Notes: generated by a model from the sequence alone, not told the origin. A stretch of DNA of 47,400 nucleotides from Clostridiales bacterium (GCA_022772525.1 JALFAD010000019.1:1-47400); one strand, 5' to 3'; positions 16,710 through 25,717 are shown, numbered from the stretch's first letter. A program made the numbers and translations.

Positions 16710-17921
16710 ATGAAAATTTTGATGATTAACAAATTCCTCCACCCCAACGGCGGGTCGGAGACCTATATTTTCAAGCTGGGCGCGTATCTGGAATCCATGG
16801 GCCATGAGGTTCAGTATTTCGGTATGGAGCACGAAGGCCGCTGCGTGGGAAACCGGGTCAACGCCTATACCTCCGACATGGATTTCCATGGCGGCTCCAA
16901 GCTGTCAAAGATTACCTACCCCCTCAAGACCATCTACTCCTCCGAGGCCCGGAAGAAGCTGCGGCTGGTGCTGGAGGATTTTCAGCCGGAGGTGTGCCAC
17001 CTCAACAACTTTAACTACCAGCTGACCCCCTCCATCCTGCTGGAAATCGCCAAATGGAAGAAGGAGGGGCATCCCTGCCGGGTGATTTTCACCGCTCACG
17101 ACTATCAGCTGGTGTGCCCAAATCATATGTGCAACAATCCGAATACCGGGGAAAACTGCGAAAAGTGTTTGGGCGGACATTTCGGAAACTGCACGAAAGG
17201 GAAGTGCATTCACGGTTCCCTGGCGAAAAGCGCCGTCGGCACACTGGAAGCGATGCTGTGGAACGGCTGCGGCGTCTACAAAAATATCGACGTGATGATC
17301 TGCTGCTCGGAATTCCTGAAAACAAAAATGGACTGTAATCCCCTGTTTGCTGGGAAAACCGTGGCGCTGCACAACTTTGTGGACAAGGTGGAGTCCGGGA
17401 AAACGGAAAAACAGGATTATGTTCTGTATTTTGGACGGTTCAGCCGGGAAAAGGGTATCGACACCCTTCTAAAAGTTTGCAAAGCGCTGCCGGAAATCCC
17501 CTTCGTCTTTGCGGGCACCGGCCCGTTGGAGGGGGAGATCGCCGGGGTGCCCAACATCAAAAATGTGGGCTTTCAGCGGGGGCCGACGCTGGAAAACCTC
17601 ATCCGGCAGGCCCGGTTCTCCGTCTATCCCTCCCAGTGGTACGAAAACTGCCCTTTTTCCGTCATGGAGAGCCAGCTGTACGGCACCCCGGTGCTGGGGG
17701 CCGACATCGGCGGCATCCCGGAGTTGATCGAGGTGGGAAAAACCGGGGAGCTGTTTGAAAGCGGAAACGCCGCCCAGCTGAAGGAAAAAATCCAAACCCT
17801 GTGGGGAAACCGGGAATTGACGGACCGTTACAGCGAAAATTGTGCTCACCTCCGCTTTGACGACGTGGCAGCCTATACCGAAAAGCTGCTGAAGCTCTAC
17901 CGGGGAGAAACGCTATGCTGA
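16710..17921 (+). CDS. GT4 glycosyltransferase
   Basis: 403 aa with a GT-B fold. The start MINKFLHPNGGSETYIFKL is a conserved acceptor-side loop, and the Cys-rich segment CPNHMCNNPNTGENCEKCLG (near residues 132-150) again marks the capsule-type GT4 subgroup. The donor half has YFGRFSREKGIDTLLKVC and ENCPFSVMESQLYGTPVLG. It lies 9 bases after the Cps2T-like gene and overlaps the following acyltransferase gene by 7 bases, showing translational coupling within the unit. Confidence 0.88.
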   Translation: MKILMINKFLHPNGGSETYIFKLGAYLESMGHEVQYFGMEHEGRCVGNRVNAYTSDMDFHGGSKLSKITYPLKTIYSSEARKKLRLVLEDFQPEVCHLNNFNYQLTPSILLEIAKWKKEGHPCRVIFTAHDYQLVCPNHMCNNPNTGENCEKCLGGHFGNCTKGKCIHGSLAKSAVGTLEAMLWNGCGVYKNIDVMICCSEFLKTKMDCNPLFAGKTVALHNFVDKVESGKTEKQDYVLYFGRFSREKGIDTLLKVCKALPEIPFVFAGTGPLEGEIAGVPNIKNVGFQRGPTLENLIRQARFSVYPSQWYENCPFSVMESQLYGTPVLGADIGGIPELIEVGKTGELFESGNAAQLKEKIQTLWGNRELTDRYSENCAHLRFDDVAAYTEKLLKLYRGETLC

Positions 17922-18940
17922 CGAATCTGATTATGGCGGGCATCCTCCTGTTTTTGGCCGGGCTGCTGCTGGCGGGGGCCAAATTCCGGCCCGACGGCGC
18001 CCACTTTTTTGACCGGGAGAACAGCGGCGCCATGCGGGGCTTCTGGTGCCTGATTGTGGTGCTGGTTCATGTGCCCGCCGGCTATCAGAACCGGCTTCAG
18101 GATATGCTGGGCAGCTTCGCCTATGTGGGCGTCACCTTTTTCTTTATGACCTCCGCCTACGGCCTGCGGCTGGCGGCGGAGAAACGCCCGGAGAGTATCC
18201 GATATTTTTGGCGTCACCGGCTTCCCAAGCTGCTGGTGCCCTGCGTCCTTGCCAACGCCGTCCGCATGGCGGCCTATGTCGCCGGAGGCAGCCGGGTCAG
18301 CCCATGGATGCTGGTGAGAATCGGCGGATGGGTTCGCTGGCTGCTGGTGTGCTACCTGATTTTCTGGCTGTGTTACCGCTTCCTGTCGGAAAAATACCGG
18401 GACTGGGCGGTTTGCGGCCTTGCAGCGGTATTCAGCCTGGTGGTTTACGGGATGAAGCCGGATACAACGACCTGGTGCCCGGAGGTGCTGGGCTTCGTAT
18501 GGGGCATCCTGCTGGGCCGCTGGAAGAATCGCTTCACAGGCTGGACAGACAAGGGCTGGCTGGCAAAAAACGCAGGCCTGTGCCTGCTGGCGGGAATCCT
18601 CGGCGTTGGATACCTCATGGGCAAGGGAATCCCCTTCTGGGGGGATTATGTTCTGAAAATTGTCCTTGGAGTGGCAATTCTCGGGTTTGTTCTGGGACTG
18701 AATACGAAAATTTCCATGGGAAACCGGGTCAGCCGCCTGTTGGGCACCATCTCCTACGAGGTATTTCTGCTGCATGACGTGTCGTTTTTCGTGCTGGAAA
18801 AAGCCTTCCCGGGGCTGAACTCCGGGGTGTTTATCTTAATGAGCCTGTTGGTGACGGCGGCTTTGTCGCTGGCGGTACAGCGAATCAGCGCCCGGATACT
18901 GGACATTTTATTCAAGAAACAGCAGATTTTGCAAAGATAG
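17915..18940 (+). CDS. membrane O-acyltransferase (acyltransferase 3 family)
   Basis: 341 aa with about ten hydrophobic helices. The family acetylates or acylates sugar hydroxyls of surface glycans from cytoplasmic acyl-CoA. The conserved N-terminal segment ENSGAMRGFWCLIVVLVHV carries the essential His, and FFFMTSAYGLRLAAEKRPE followed by the basic loop FWRHRLPKLLVP is typical. The start overlaps the upstream gene (ATGCTGA). The likely role is acylation of the repeat unit built by the neighbouring transferases. Confidence 0.85.
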   Translation: MLTNLIMAGILLFLAGLLLAGAKFRPDGAHFFDRENSGAMRGFWCLIVVLVHVPAGYQNRLQDMLGSFAYVGVTFFFMTSAYGLRLAAEKRPESIRYFWRHRLPKLLVPCVLANAVRMAAYVAGGSRVSPWMLVRIGGWVRWLLVCYLIFWLCYRFLSEKYRDWAVCGLAAVFSLVVYGMKPDTTTWCPEVLGFVWGILLGRWKNRFTGWTDKGWLAKNAGLCLLAGILGVGYLMGKGIPFWGDYVLKIVLGVAILGFVLGLNTKISMGNRVSRLLGTISYEVFLLHDVSFFVLEKAFPGLNSGVFILMSLLVTAALSLAVQRISARILDILFKKQQILQR

Positions 18941-18952
18941 GAGAAAGCGCCT

Positions 18953-20134
18953 ATGTCTCAGGAAAAGAAACTCAACGGCACGGTCATCGTGACCTACCGC
19001 TGCAACGCCCGTTGCTCCATGTGCAACCGGTATAAGGCCCCCTCCAAACCGGAGGAGGAAATTTCCATCGAAACCATCCGCAAGCTGCCGCAGATGTACT
19101 TTACCAACATCACCGGCGGCGAGCCCTTCATCCGCACGGACCTGAAGGACATCGTCCGGGAGCTTTACAAAAAGTCCGACCGCATCGTCATCTCCACCAA
19201 CGGTTTCTTTACCGACCGGATTGTGGATCTGTGCAAGGAATTCCCCCAGATTGGAATCCGGATTTCCATTGAAGGCCTGGAAGCCACGAACAACGAGATC
19301 CGGGGCCTGCCCAACGGCTATCAGCGGGGCTATCAGACCCTGAAAACGCTGCGGGAAATGGGCATGAAGGACGTGGGCTTCGGCATGACTGTGCAGGACA
19401 AGAACGCCCCCGATCTGGTGCCCCTGTACAAAATCTCCGACGAAATGGGCATGGAGTTCGCCACCGCGTCTTTGCACAACAGCTTCTATTTTGTGGAGTC
19501 GAAAAACATCATCCACGACCGACCCATGGTCGCCAAAAATTTTGAAAATCTGGTCAACGAGCTGCTTCGCAGCAACAGCCCGAAAAAGTGGTTCCGGGCT
19601 TACTTTAACCACGGCCTGATCAACTACATCTACGGTCAGAAGCGCCTTTTGCCCTGTGACATGAGCTTTGACACCTTCTTCATCGACCCCTACGGCGACG
19701 TGATGCCCTGCAACGGCACCAAGGACAAGGAGGTCATGGGCAATCTGAACCGGCAGAGCTGGGACGAACTGTGGAACAGCGAGGAAGCCGAAGCTGTGCG
19801 GAAGAAGGTTCGCTGCTGCGACCGGAACTGCTGGATGATCGGCTCTGTCAGCCCCGCCATGCACAAGTATATCTGGGTACCCGCCGCATGGGTGGTCTGG
19901 CACAAATGCAAGGCCCTGTTTACGAAGCACCCCTACTCCATGTACGAGAATAAAATCTGCCGGGATTACCGAGACGGCAAGGTCAGCAAGGAAGAACTGG
20001 ACGCCTGCTCCACCTGCGACCTGCACTGTGAAGTCAATAACGGCTTGAGCGAAGAAAGTCAGGCCCAGCTGGCAGAGAAAACCGGTGAGGAAATCGTGGA
20101 CGCGGACATCGCGCAACAGATGGAGAACGCGTGA
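18953..20134 (+). CDS. radical SAM/SPASM domain protein
   Basis: 393 aa. The N-terminal cluster motif CNARCSMC holds Cys17, Cys21 and Cys24, which ligate the 4Fe-4S cluster that cleaves S-adenosylmethionine. ITGGEPFIRTDLKDIVREL is the SAM-binding GGE motif. The SPASM domain has LLPCDMSFDTFFIDPYGDVMPC, CCDRNC and C-terminal CSTCDLHC, giving ligands for auxiliary clusters. SPASM enzymes oxidise or modify peptides and, in some cases, sugars. No precursor peptide gene is visible nearby and the gene lies inside a glycan operon, so a sugar modification is the more likely job. That is inference. Confidence 0.88.
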   Translation: MSQEKKLNGTVIVTYRCNARCSMCNRYKAPSKPEEEISIETIRKLPQMYFTNITGGEPFIRTDLKDIVRELYKKSDRIVISTNGFFTDRIVDLCKEFPQIGIRISIEGLEATNNEIRGLPNGYQRGYQTLKTLREMGMKDVGFGMTVQDKNAPDLVPLYKISDEMGMEFATASLHNSFYFVESKNIIHDRPMVAKNFENLVNELLRSNSPKKWFRAYFNHGLINYIYGQKRLLPCDMSFDTFFIDPYGDVMPCNGTKDKEVMGNLNRQSWDELWNSEEAEAVRKKVRCCDRNCWMIGSVSPAMHKYIWVPAAWVVWHKCKALFTKHPYSMYENKICRDYRDGKVSKEELDACSTCDLHCEVNNGLSEESQAQLAEKTGEEIVDADIAQQMENA

Positions 20135-20191
20135 CCTCACCGAAATGACGCTCTGGCGGCAACATTAACTTCGTGAGGGAGAGAAGCCTGA

Positions 20192-20584
20192 ATGAAACGT
20201 GTTATTACCTATGGTACATTTGACTTGCTGCATTATGGGCACATCAATCTGCTCAGACGGGCAAAGGAACTGGGCGATTACCTGATTGTGGCCATTTCTA
20301 CGGATGAATTCAATTGGAACGAGAAGCGGAAAAAGTGCTATTTTACCTATGAACAGCGAAAAATGCTGGTAGAGGCAATCCGGTATGTGGACCTTGTAAT
20401 CCCTGAGACCTGCTGGGAACAGAAAAAGACAGATGTCCATAAATACTGTGTGGACACCTTTGTGATCGGGGATGACTGGAAGGGAAAATTCGATTTTCTG
20501 AAAGACGAGGGTGTCGAGGTTGTCTATCTGCCGAGAACCCCCGAAATCAGTACGACCCAGATTAAGCGGGATCTCAATAAATAG
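20192..20584 (+). CDS. tagD: glycerol-3-phosphate cytidylyltransferase
   Basis: 130 aa, full family length. It makes CDP-glycerol from CTP and sn-glycerol-3-phosphate. The nucleotidyltransferase motif TYGTFDLLHYGHINLLRRAK contains the HxGH catalytic pair. The second signature RTPEISTTQIK stands in the place of RTEGISTT. In teichoic acid synthesis CDP-glycerol is the donor for poly-glycerol phosphate. Here it is followed after 14 bases by a LicD-type gene and no TagB/TagF polymerase is present, so single glycerol-phosphate decoration of the glycan is likely. Third-codon positions are more AT-rich than in the flanking genes, suggesting separate acquisition. Confidence 0.92.
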   Translation: MKRVITYGTFDLLHYGHINLLRRAKELGDYLIVAISTDEFNWNEKRKKCYFTYEQRKMLVEAIRYVDLVIPETCWEQKKTDVHKYCVDTFVIGDDWKGKFDFLKDEGVEVVYLPRTPEISTTQIKRDLNK

Positions 20585-20598
20585 GGGAAGCGGCAGAT

Positions 20599-21423
20599 AT
20601 GAACAAAGATGAGCAGCTGGATAAGCTTCACGCGCTGGAGCTGGAAATTGCGAAGGAAATCAGGCGCATTTGCCAGACGCATCACATTCCGTATTTTTTG
20701 ACAGCGGGTACGCTTCTGGGGGCTGTCCGCCACGGCGGATTTATCCCATGGGACGATGATATGGATATCGGTATGCTGCGGGAGGACTATGAGCGCTTTC
20801 TGGAGGCGTGCAGGACCGACCTGGGGGAAAGGTTTTTTCTACAAACGTGGGACACGGAACCGGATTATCCCTTTTCCTTTGCAAAAATTCGTCTGAATGA
20901 GACACATTTTCGGGAGAAATTCTCTGAAAACGTGAAAATGCACGACGGAATTTTCGTAGATATCTTTCCATTTGACAACGTTCCGGATGACAGAAGGGCA
21001 CAGAAGCGGCAGGCACGGCGTTATTTTGTGTGCAAGCGTTTGCTTTGGATCAAAAAGGGCATGGGCGGGAACATGCGGGAAGGCCCCCTGGGCCAGAGAA
21101 TAAGATACTGGTGCTTTTGGCTGTTTGCGCATTTGCTGCCCTACGAAGGAATCAAGCGCTATTTTAAGCAAACGCAGGTGAAATTCAACGGTCAGGAAAC
21201 GCAAAAAGTGGTTACGGACGGCTCCTACGCGTATAGCAAGGAAGCCATTGACCGTGGCTGGGTCACACATCTGGAGCCCATCCGGTTTGAGACGGAGACG
21301 TTCCTGAGCTACCGGGATCGTGAGGCATACCTTACCCATTTTTACGGGGACTATCACAAGCTCCCGCCGGAAGAGAAAAGAAACAGGCATTTGCTGATGG
21401 ACGTGGACTTCGGACCATATTGA
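20599..21423 (+). CDS. LicD family phosphotransferase
   Basis: 274 aa. LicD/fukutin-type enzymes transfer phosphocholine, ribitol phosphate or glycerol phosphate from CDP-activated donors to sugars. The signature FLTAGTLLGAVRHGGFIPWD followed by DDMDIGM (residues near 35-62) supplies the nucleotidyltransferase-like Gly-x-Leu-Leu-Gly and Asp-x-Asp metal-binding motifs. FVDIFPFDNVPDD is the second conserved block. Since the adjacent tagD gene makes CDP-glycerol and no choline genes are seen, glycerol phosphate is the best guess for the transferred group. Base composition matches tagD rather than the GC-rich neighbours. Confidence 0.9.
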   Translation: MNKDEQLDKLHALELEIAKEIRRICQTHHIPYFLTAGTLLGAVRHGGFIPWDDDMDIGMLREDYERFLEACRTDLGERFFLQTWDTEPDYPFSFAKIRLNETHFREKFSENVKMHDGIFVDIFPFDNVPDDRRAQKRQARRYFVCKRLLWIKKGMGGNMREGPLGQRIRYWCFWLFAHLLPYEGIKRYFKQTQVKFNGQETQKVVTDGSYAYSKEAIDRGWVTHLEPIRFETETFLSYRDREAYLTHFYGDYHKLPPEEKRNRHLLMDVDFGPY

Positions 21424-21481
21424 TTGGCCCCGGAATCCGCAAGCTGAAATTGTGGAGAAGCCGAATAGGGGGGACAGTTGG

Positions 21482-22570
21482 ATGAGAGTTTTGCATCTGA
21501 TGGTATCCGGGCGGGCCGGCGGGATCGAAAGCCTGCTTCGTGATTACGCTGCGTATTCCCGGCATGAGAATCTGTTCGTATTCGCCTGGGCCGGCGGGCC
21601 TGTGGCGGAACAGATCGAAGCAGGCGGCTGCCGGGTCATCGTCATGGATAAGGAAAAGCAGGGCGCCTTGGCTGTATGCAGGCGGATTTTGAAGCTGTGT
21701 GAGGAAGAACGTGTGGACGCGGTGATTACCCACCATGCCGCGCCTATGCTTCGCATTTTGGCGATGCTCGCCAAAATGCGAAATCCCAAAATCAAGGTGC
21801 TCTGGTACGCCCATTCCAACGCCTTTGAGCTGTGCAACGGCAGAAGGAAAAAGGGGCTGGCCCTGAGAAAATGGATTTACAGGATCACCTTCCGCAAGGC
21901 GGACAAGGCTGTCGCCATTTCCAATTCGGTTCGGGACAGCCTGGTGCATTACCTTGGCCTGCCGGAGGAACACATCGCGGTGATCTACAACGGAGCCATT
22001 CTGAAGCGGTTTTCCCGTGAGCGCGTAAGCAGCGGCAACACCCTGCGGCTCATCTACGTGGGACGCCTGATCGAGGAAAAAGGCGTGCAGACCATTCTCA
22101 AAGCCCTCGGCAGTCTCCCGGAGGTGGATTACCGCTTCACCGTCGCCGGCGACGGCGACTACCGGGAGCCGTTACAGGCCCTGGCACGGGAACTGGGCAT
22201 TGCGGACAGAGTGACATTTTTGGGCACCCGCTCGGATGTACCGGAACTGCTGGCGGACGCGGACGTGTTCGTGCACCTGCCGGACTGCGCGGAGGGCTTC
22301 GGCATCGCCGTGGTGGAAGCCATGGCCAGCGGCCTGATCTGCGTCTGCGGCGACCGGGGTGCCCTGCCGGAAATCGTGGAGGACGGCGTCAGCGGCATTC
22401 TTGTCAGGAATAACGACCCGGCGGCGCTGGCGGAGATCCTGCGGGCCATTTCCCGGGACCCGGATTCGGAAACATACCGGAACCTTCGCGCCGGGGCGGT
22501 GAAGGCTTCCCGGAATTATTCCATCGAAGCCTTCGCGGAAAAGCTGGACAGGCTGCTTGAGGAAGTGTAA
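21482..22570 (+). CDS. GT4 glycosyltransferase
   Basis: 362 aa with a GT-B fold. The N-terminal half begins MRVLHLMVSGRAGGIESLLR. The donor half has YVGRLIEEKGVQTILKAL and EGFGIAVVEAMASGLICVC with the E-x7-E pair. I take ATG 21482, which lies behind a G-rich ribosome site and at the start of the conserved fold; the frame is open upstream to 21452. GC content rises again from here. It is the fourth GT4 enzyme of the unit and is followed at once by apbE. Confidence 0.88.
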   Translation: MRVLHLMVSGRAGGIESLLRDYAAYSRHENLFVFAWAGGPVAEQIEAGGCRVIVMDKEKQGALAVCRRILKLCEEERVDAVITHHAAPMLRILAMLAKMRNPKIKVLWYAHSNAFELCNGRRKKGLALRKWIYRITFRKADKAVAISNSVRDSLVHYLGLPEEHIAVIYNGAILKRFSRERVSSGNTLRLIYVGRLIEEKGVQTILKALGSLPEVDYRFTVAGDGDYREPLQALARELGIADRVTFLGTRSDVPELLADADVFVHLPDCAEGFGIAVVEAMASGLICVCGDRGALPEIVEDGVSGILVRNNDPAALAEILRAISRDPDSETYRNLRAGAVKASRNYSIEAFAEKLDRLLEEV

Positions 22571-22571
22571 T

Positions 22572-23594
22572 ATGCGCCGCTATCTCACCATTGGGCTGAT
22601 TTTGAGCCTGCTGCTTACAGGCTGCGCCCTGCCGGGGAAGAAAAAACTGCAGTATCAGGCCACCTATCTGGACGTATTCGACACCGTGACCTGCATCACC
22701 GCTCAGTCTGACAACGAGGACGCCTTCTGGGAGCAGGCCGGGCAGATTCACGACCGGCTGCTGCACTACCACCGGCTGTTCGACATCTACAACGACTACG
22801 AGGGCCTGAATAACCTGAAAACCGTCAACGACCATGCCGGGATTGGCCCGGTGAAGGTGGATGGGGAAATCCTTCGCCTGCTGGAGGACTGCCGGGACTA
22901 CTATGAACTGACAGACCACGCCGTGAACGCGGCAATGGGCAGCGTCCTTTCCCTGTGGCATGCGGCCAGAACCGCCGGACTTGCGGACCCGGACCACGCC
23001 GCCCTGCCCGACAAAGCCGCCCTGAAGGAAGCCGCCGCCCATACAGACTGGGCCTCGGTGAAGATTGACGAGGAAGCGGGAACGGTGTACCTGTCGGACC
23101 CTGCGCTGCGGCTTGACGTGGGCGCGGTAGCCAAGGGCTGGTCTGCCCAGCGGGCGGCGGAAGCGGCTCCGGAGGGCTTCCTCATCAGCGTGGGCGGCAA
23201 CGTCTGCGCCACCGGCCCCAAGGATGACAGCGGCACTCCTTGGGTGGTGGGTATCACCGACCCGGATGGGGGCTCCGAATATCTGCATACCCTGTATGAT
23301 ACCGACAGCGCCATCGTCACCAGCGGCGACTACCAGCGCTATTATGTAGTGGACGGGGAAACCTACCACCACATCATCGACCCGGCGACCCTGTATCCCG
23401 CGAGACGCTTCCGAAGCGTCACCGTGATTTGCGGGGACTCCGGTCTTGCCGACGCGCTGTCCACGGCCCTGTTCGTCCTGCCAAAGGAGGAAGGAGAGAA
23501 ACTGGCCCAAAGCTGCGGCGCGGAGGCCATGTGGGTGGATACGGAAGGCAATTGCTTCTATACCCCCGGCTTCCAAAACTGGATTTGCGGATAG
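22572..23594 (+). CDS. apbE: FAD:protein FMN transferase, lipoprotein
   Basis: 340 aa. ApbE attaches FMN through a phosphoester to Thr/Ser of proteins such as Rnf/Nqr subunits on the outer membrane face. The N-terminus is a lipoprotein signal ending LLLTGC. Family motifs include the start FDTVTCIT, RLDVGAVAKGWSAQRAAE, ISVGGNVCATG and the metal-binding YHHIIDPATLYPA. GAGGAAG lies before ATG 22572. It follows the last glycosyltransferase after one base, yet no flavoprotein target is encoded nearby, so co-transcription with glycan genes may be accidental. A strong terminator follows. Confidence 0.92.
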   Translation: MRRYLTIGLILSLLLTGCALPGKKKLQYQATYLDVFDTVTCITAQSDNEDAFWEQAGQIHDRLLHYHRLFDIYNDYEGLNNLKTVNDHAGIGPVKVDGEILRLLEDCRDYYELTDHAVNAAMGSVLSLWHAARTAGLADPDHAALPDKAALKEAAAHTDWASVKIDEEAGTVYLSDPALRLDVGAVAKGWSAQRAAEAAPEGFLISVGGNVCATGPKDDSGTPWVVGITDPDGGSEYLHTLYDTDSAIVTSGDYQRYYVVDGETYHHIIDPATLYPARRFRSVTVICGDSGLADALSTALFVLPKEEGEKLAQSCGAEAMWVDTEGNCFYTPGFQNWICG

Positions 23595-23605
23595 CGTGAC
23601 AAAAT

Positions 23606-23637
23606 AAGTCCCGGGTTGGAATTCCAACCCGGGACTT
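23606..23637. terminator. bidirectional terminator between apbE and the pseudo-ATPase gene
   Basis: A 14-base perfect stem (AAGTCCCGGGTTGG with CCAACCCGGGACTT) and an AATT loop separate two convergent genes. A TTATTTT tract follows on the minus side. Confidence 0.8.
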
Positions 23638-23650
23638 GCGTATCTTATCC

Positions 23651-25717
23651 TTATACAATACGTGCCCACTCGGTGACCAGCAGGCCGGGAACGGCCCAGA
23701 TCAGCTGATAGAGCAGAATATTTGCCGGGGTCAGCAGCTGGGTGCTGCCAAGGTATCCCAGCACCAGCATGATGAGAAGGCCCAGCGTGCCGCCGATGAG
23801 ATGAATAATCACGCCCAGCTTGGTGGCCTGCCGCAGAGTCCGGGCGCCGGTAATGGCGTAGGCCACGCTTACCAGCTCCTCCCGGGTGGTCAGCGCCAGC
23901 ACCGGCTCGTCGGGGTCGATGGGGTGCTGCTGAAGCTTCTGACAGGTATCCCGGTCGGGGAAGGCGATGCGGCTGGTCTTTACATTGAACTTAGAGCGCA
24001 GGAAGCTCTCCGTCATCATGAAGTCGCCGCTGAGCTTCAAGGGCTTCAGCTTCCGGTAGCCGCACAGGGTCACAAGACCGGCGGCGGCGGAACGCATTTT
24101 GGCGTAGGAGATGGCGTAGACCGCGCACAGCTCGCCGTCCACGGCGGCGTAAACAGCCTGACTCACCATAGTTCCCTCGGGAATCTCCACGCCCATGTCC
24201 TGCAAAAAGCTCATGGTGCCCACCAGAACCGGCAGCCCTTCCACTTCGCCGCCGATGCCGCCGTCGCCATAGTTGCGGAAGCTGTGCACGCTGTACAGCT
24301 GGCCGCTGCGGCTTTTCAGCAGCTGGTCGAATACGGGCACCAGCCCGCCGCCGGCGGCGTGAATCACGGAGGTGGTGTAGGAGACCACCTCGTCGGGGTT
24401 GCGCTGACCGTAGAATTTGACGCCGTTGAGCTTGGTGCTGCCCTGAGGGAACAGGTCGAGATCGGAAATGGGGAACACGGCCTTGCCGCACAGATCCTTC
24501 ACGCCTTCCCAGCCGCACAGCACGGTGCCGACCATGTGCAGACGGGTCTCCAGAATCGCCATGGGGCGGGAGATGGAGACGAAAAAGCTGGCAGGCACCG
24601 CCACGAGCAGGGAAGTGGACAGAATCTGCACGCCCATGCTCAGGCCGTGGAGCATTCCGGCGAACACGGAAATGCCGATACAGACCAGCAGACTCAGCAC
24701 CGCATAAACGGACTGCACCACCTCGGGTGCGGGCATTTTCTGATAGGTATCCATGAAGTCGGAAACCTCGCCCTCCTTGCGGAGCAGGCCGTCCTTGCCT
24801 TCATAGTAGTTTTCCACCCGGACGATGCCGTGCAGGCGGACGGCCTTGCGCATGGTGTCCATCTGGGCCATTTCGGTGTTGTGCTTTTGCAGTCTTGCCC
24901 ACATGGCCATGGTCATTTCCAGACTGAAGGCGGCGCAGCAGGGTACCCGCAGCTCCTTCAGGCAGAAAACGCTGTCGATGAGGCAGGCGGCAAAGGTCAG
25001 CGTCAGCAGGGTATTCACCGTGAAGCGGCCCTTCAAAAGGTCACCCAGACTGTCCAGCATCAGACTGCTGCCCAGCAGGGCGGAAATCAGCATTGCAAGC
25101 ACCTGACTGAATACCACCAGCTTGATCCGGTTCTCCGGTACCAGATTCAGGGCGAACAGGGCGGTAACGCCGGCGCAGATGAGCACCACCAGCACATTGA
25201 CCAGCAGCGCGGCCTGCAATTTGCCGATGCCCATTTCGGACAGCTCATAGTACCGCCGTTCCGGGCCGGCAACCAGCTGCTTTTTCAGCTCCTTCAGACG
25301 GGAGCGGGGGGTGAACACAATGGGGGCGGGGATGAATTCCTCCTCCACCTCAAAGGCAGGCTCTGCTACGGCTGGCTTGGGGTCTTCCTTCGGCAGCTCC
25401 TCCGACAGATCCACCACAATGGTCGGCTCGTCGGTCACTTCCGGTGCTTCCGGCGTCTGTTCGGGCCCGAAGTCCAGGGTGTCGGAAAGCGGCTGTTCCA
25501 CCGGCTCCTCAGCGGACACTTCCGATTCCAGAGGTTCCGCCGGTTCTGCCTCCGCTTCCGCAGACGCTGCCGGTTCTTCTTCCGTCTCCGGATCATCGAA
25601 CCGCAGTTCGGGCATCTGCCCGGCAGGCTCGGACGGCTCCTCGGATTCCGGGTGGTCGCCGAATTCCTTCAGAATGTCCTCTAAATCGAAATCCTGATTG
25701 TTCTCCATATCATCCAT
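23651..25717 (-). CDS. P-type-ATPase-like membrane protein lacking catalytic motifs
   Basis: 688 aa. Residues 1-135 are acidic, low-complexity and rich in Glu, Pro and Ser. After that comes the plan of a P1B-type ATPase: paired helices near 165-260, a short cytoplasmic loop, a helix pair near 320-375, then a large soluble region and a C-terminal helix pair. The helix motif is LLVAVPASFFVSISRPMAIL where transport ATPases have CPC. The phosphorylation site DKTGT is replaced by SDLDLFPQGS. The nucleotide domain keeps GIGGEVEGLPVLVGTMSFL. LSGD stands for TGD, and the GDGxND hinge is gone. ATP-driven transport is therefore unlikely; a sensory or regulatory role is inference. It is co-transcribed with rlmB (17-base gap). 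Confidence 0.7.
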   Translation of the reverse strand: MDDMENNQDFDLEDILKEFGDHPESEEPSEPAGQMPELRFDDPETEEEPAASAEAEAEPAEPLESEVSAEEPVEQPLSDTLDFGPEQTPEAPEVTDEPTIVVDLSEELPKEDPKPAVAEPAFEVEEEFIPAPIVFTPRSRLKELKKQLVAGPERRYYELSEMGIGKLQAALLVNVLVVLICAGVTALFALNLVPENRIKLVVFSQVLAMLISALLGSSLMLDSLGDLLKGRFTVNTLLTLTFAACLIDSVFCLKELRVPCCAAFSLEMTMAMWARLQKHNTEMAQMDTMRKAVRLHGIVRVENYYEGKDGLLRKEGEVSDFMDTYQKMPAPEVVQSVYAVLSLLVCIGISVFAGMLHGLSMGVQILSTSLLVAVPASFFVSISRPMAILETRLHMVGTVLCGWEGVKDLCGKAVFPISDLDLFPQGSTKLNGVKFYGQRNPDEVVSYTTSVIHAAGGGLVPVFDQLLKSRSGQLYSVHSFRNYGDGGIGGEVEGLPVLVGTMSFLQDMGVEIPEGTMVSQAVYAAVDGELCAVYAISYAKMRSAAAGLVTLCGYRKLKPLKLSGDFMMTESFLRSKFNVKTSRIAFPDRDTCQKLQQHPIDPDEPVLALTTREELVSVAYAITGARTLRQATKLGVIIHLIGGTLGLLIMLVLGYLGSTQLLTPANILLYQLIWAVPGLLVTEWARIV

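Noticed and set aside
23636..25684. 682-codon plus-strand frame opposite the pseudo-ATPase gene
   Set aside because: It is rich in His and Gln and has no promoter or ribosome site; membrane helices and the P-type-ATPase-like plan are on the minus strand.
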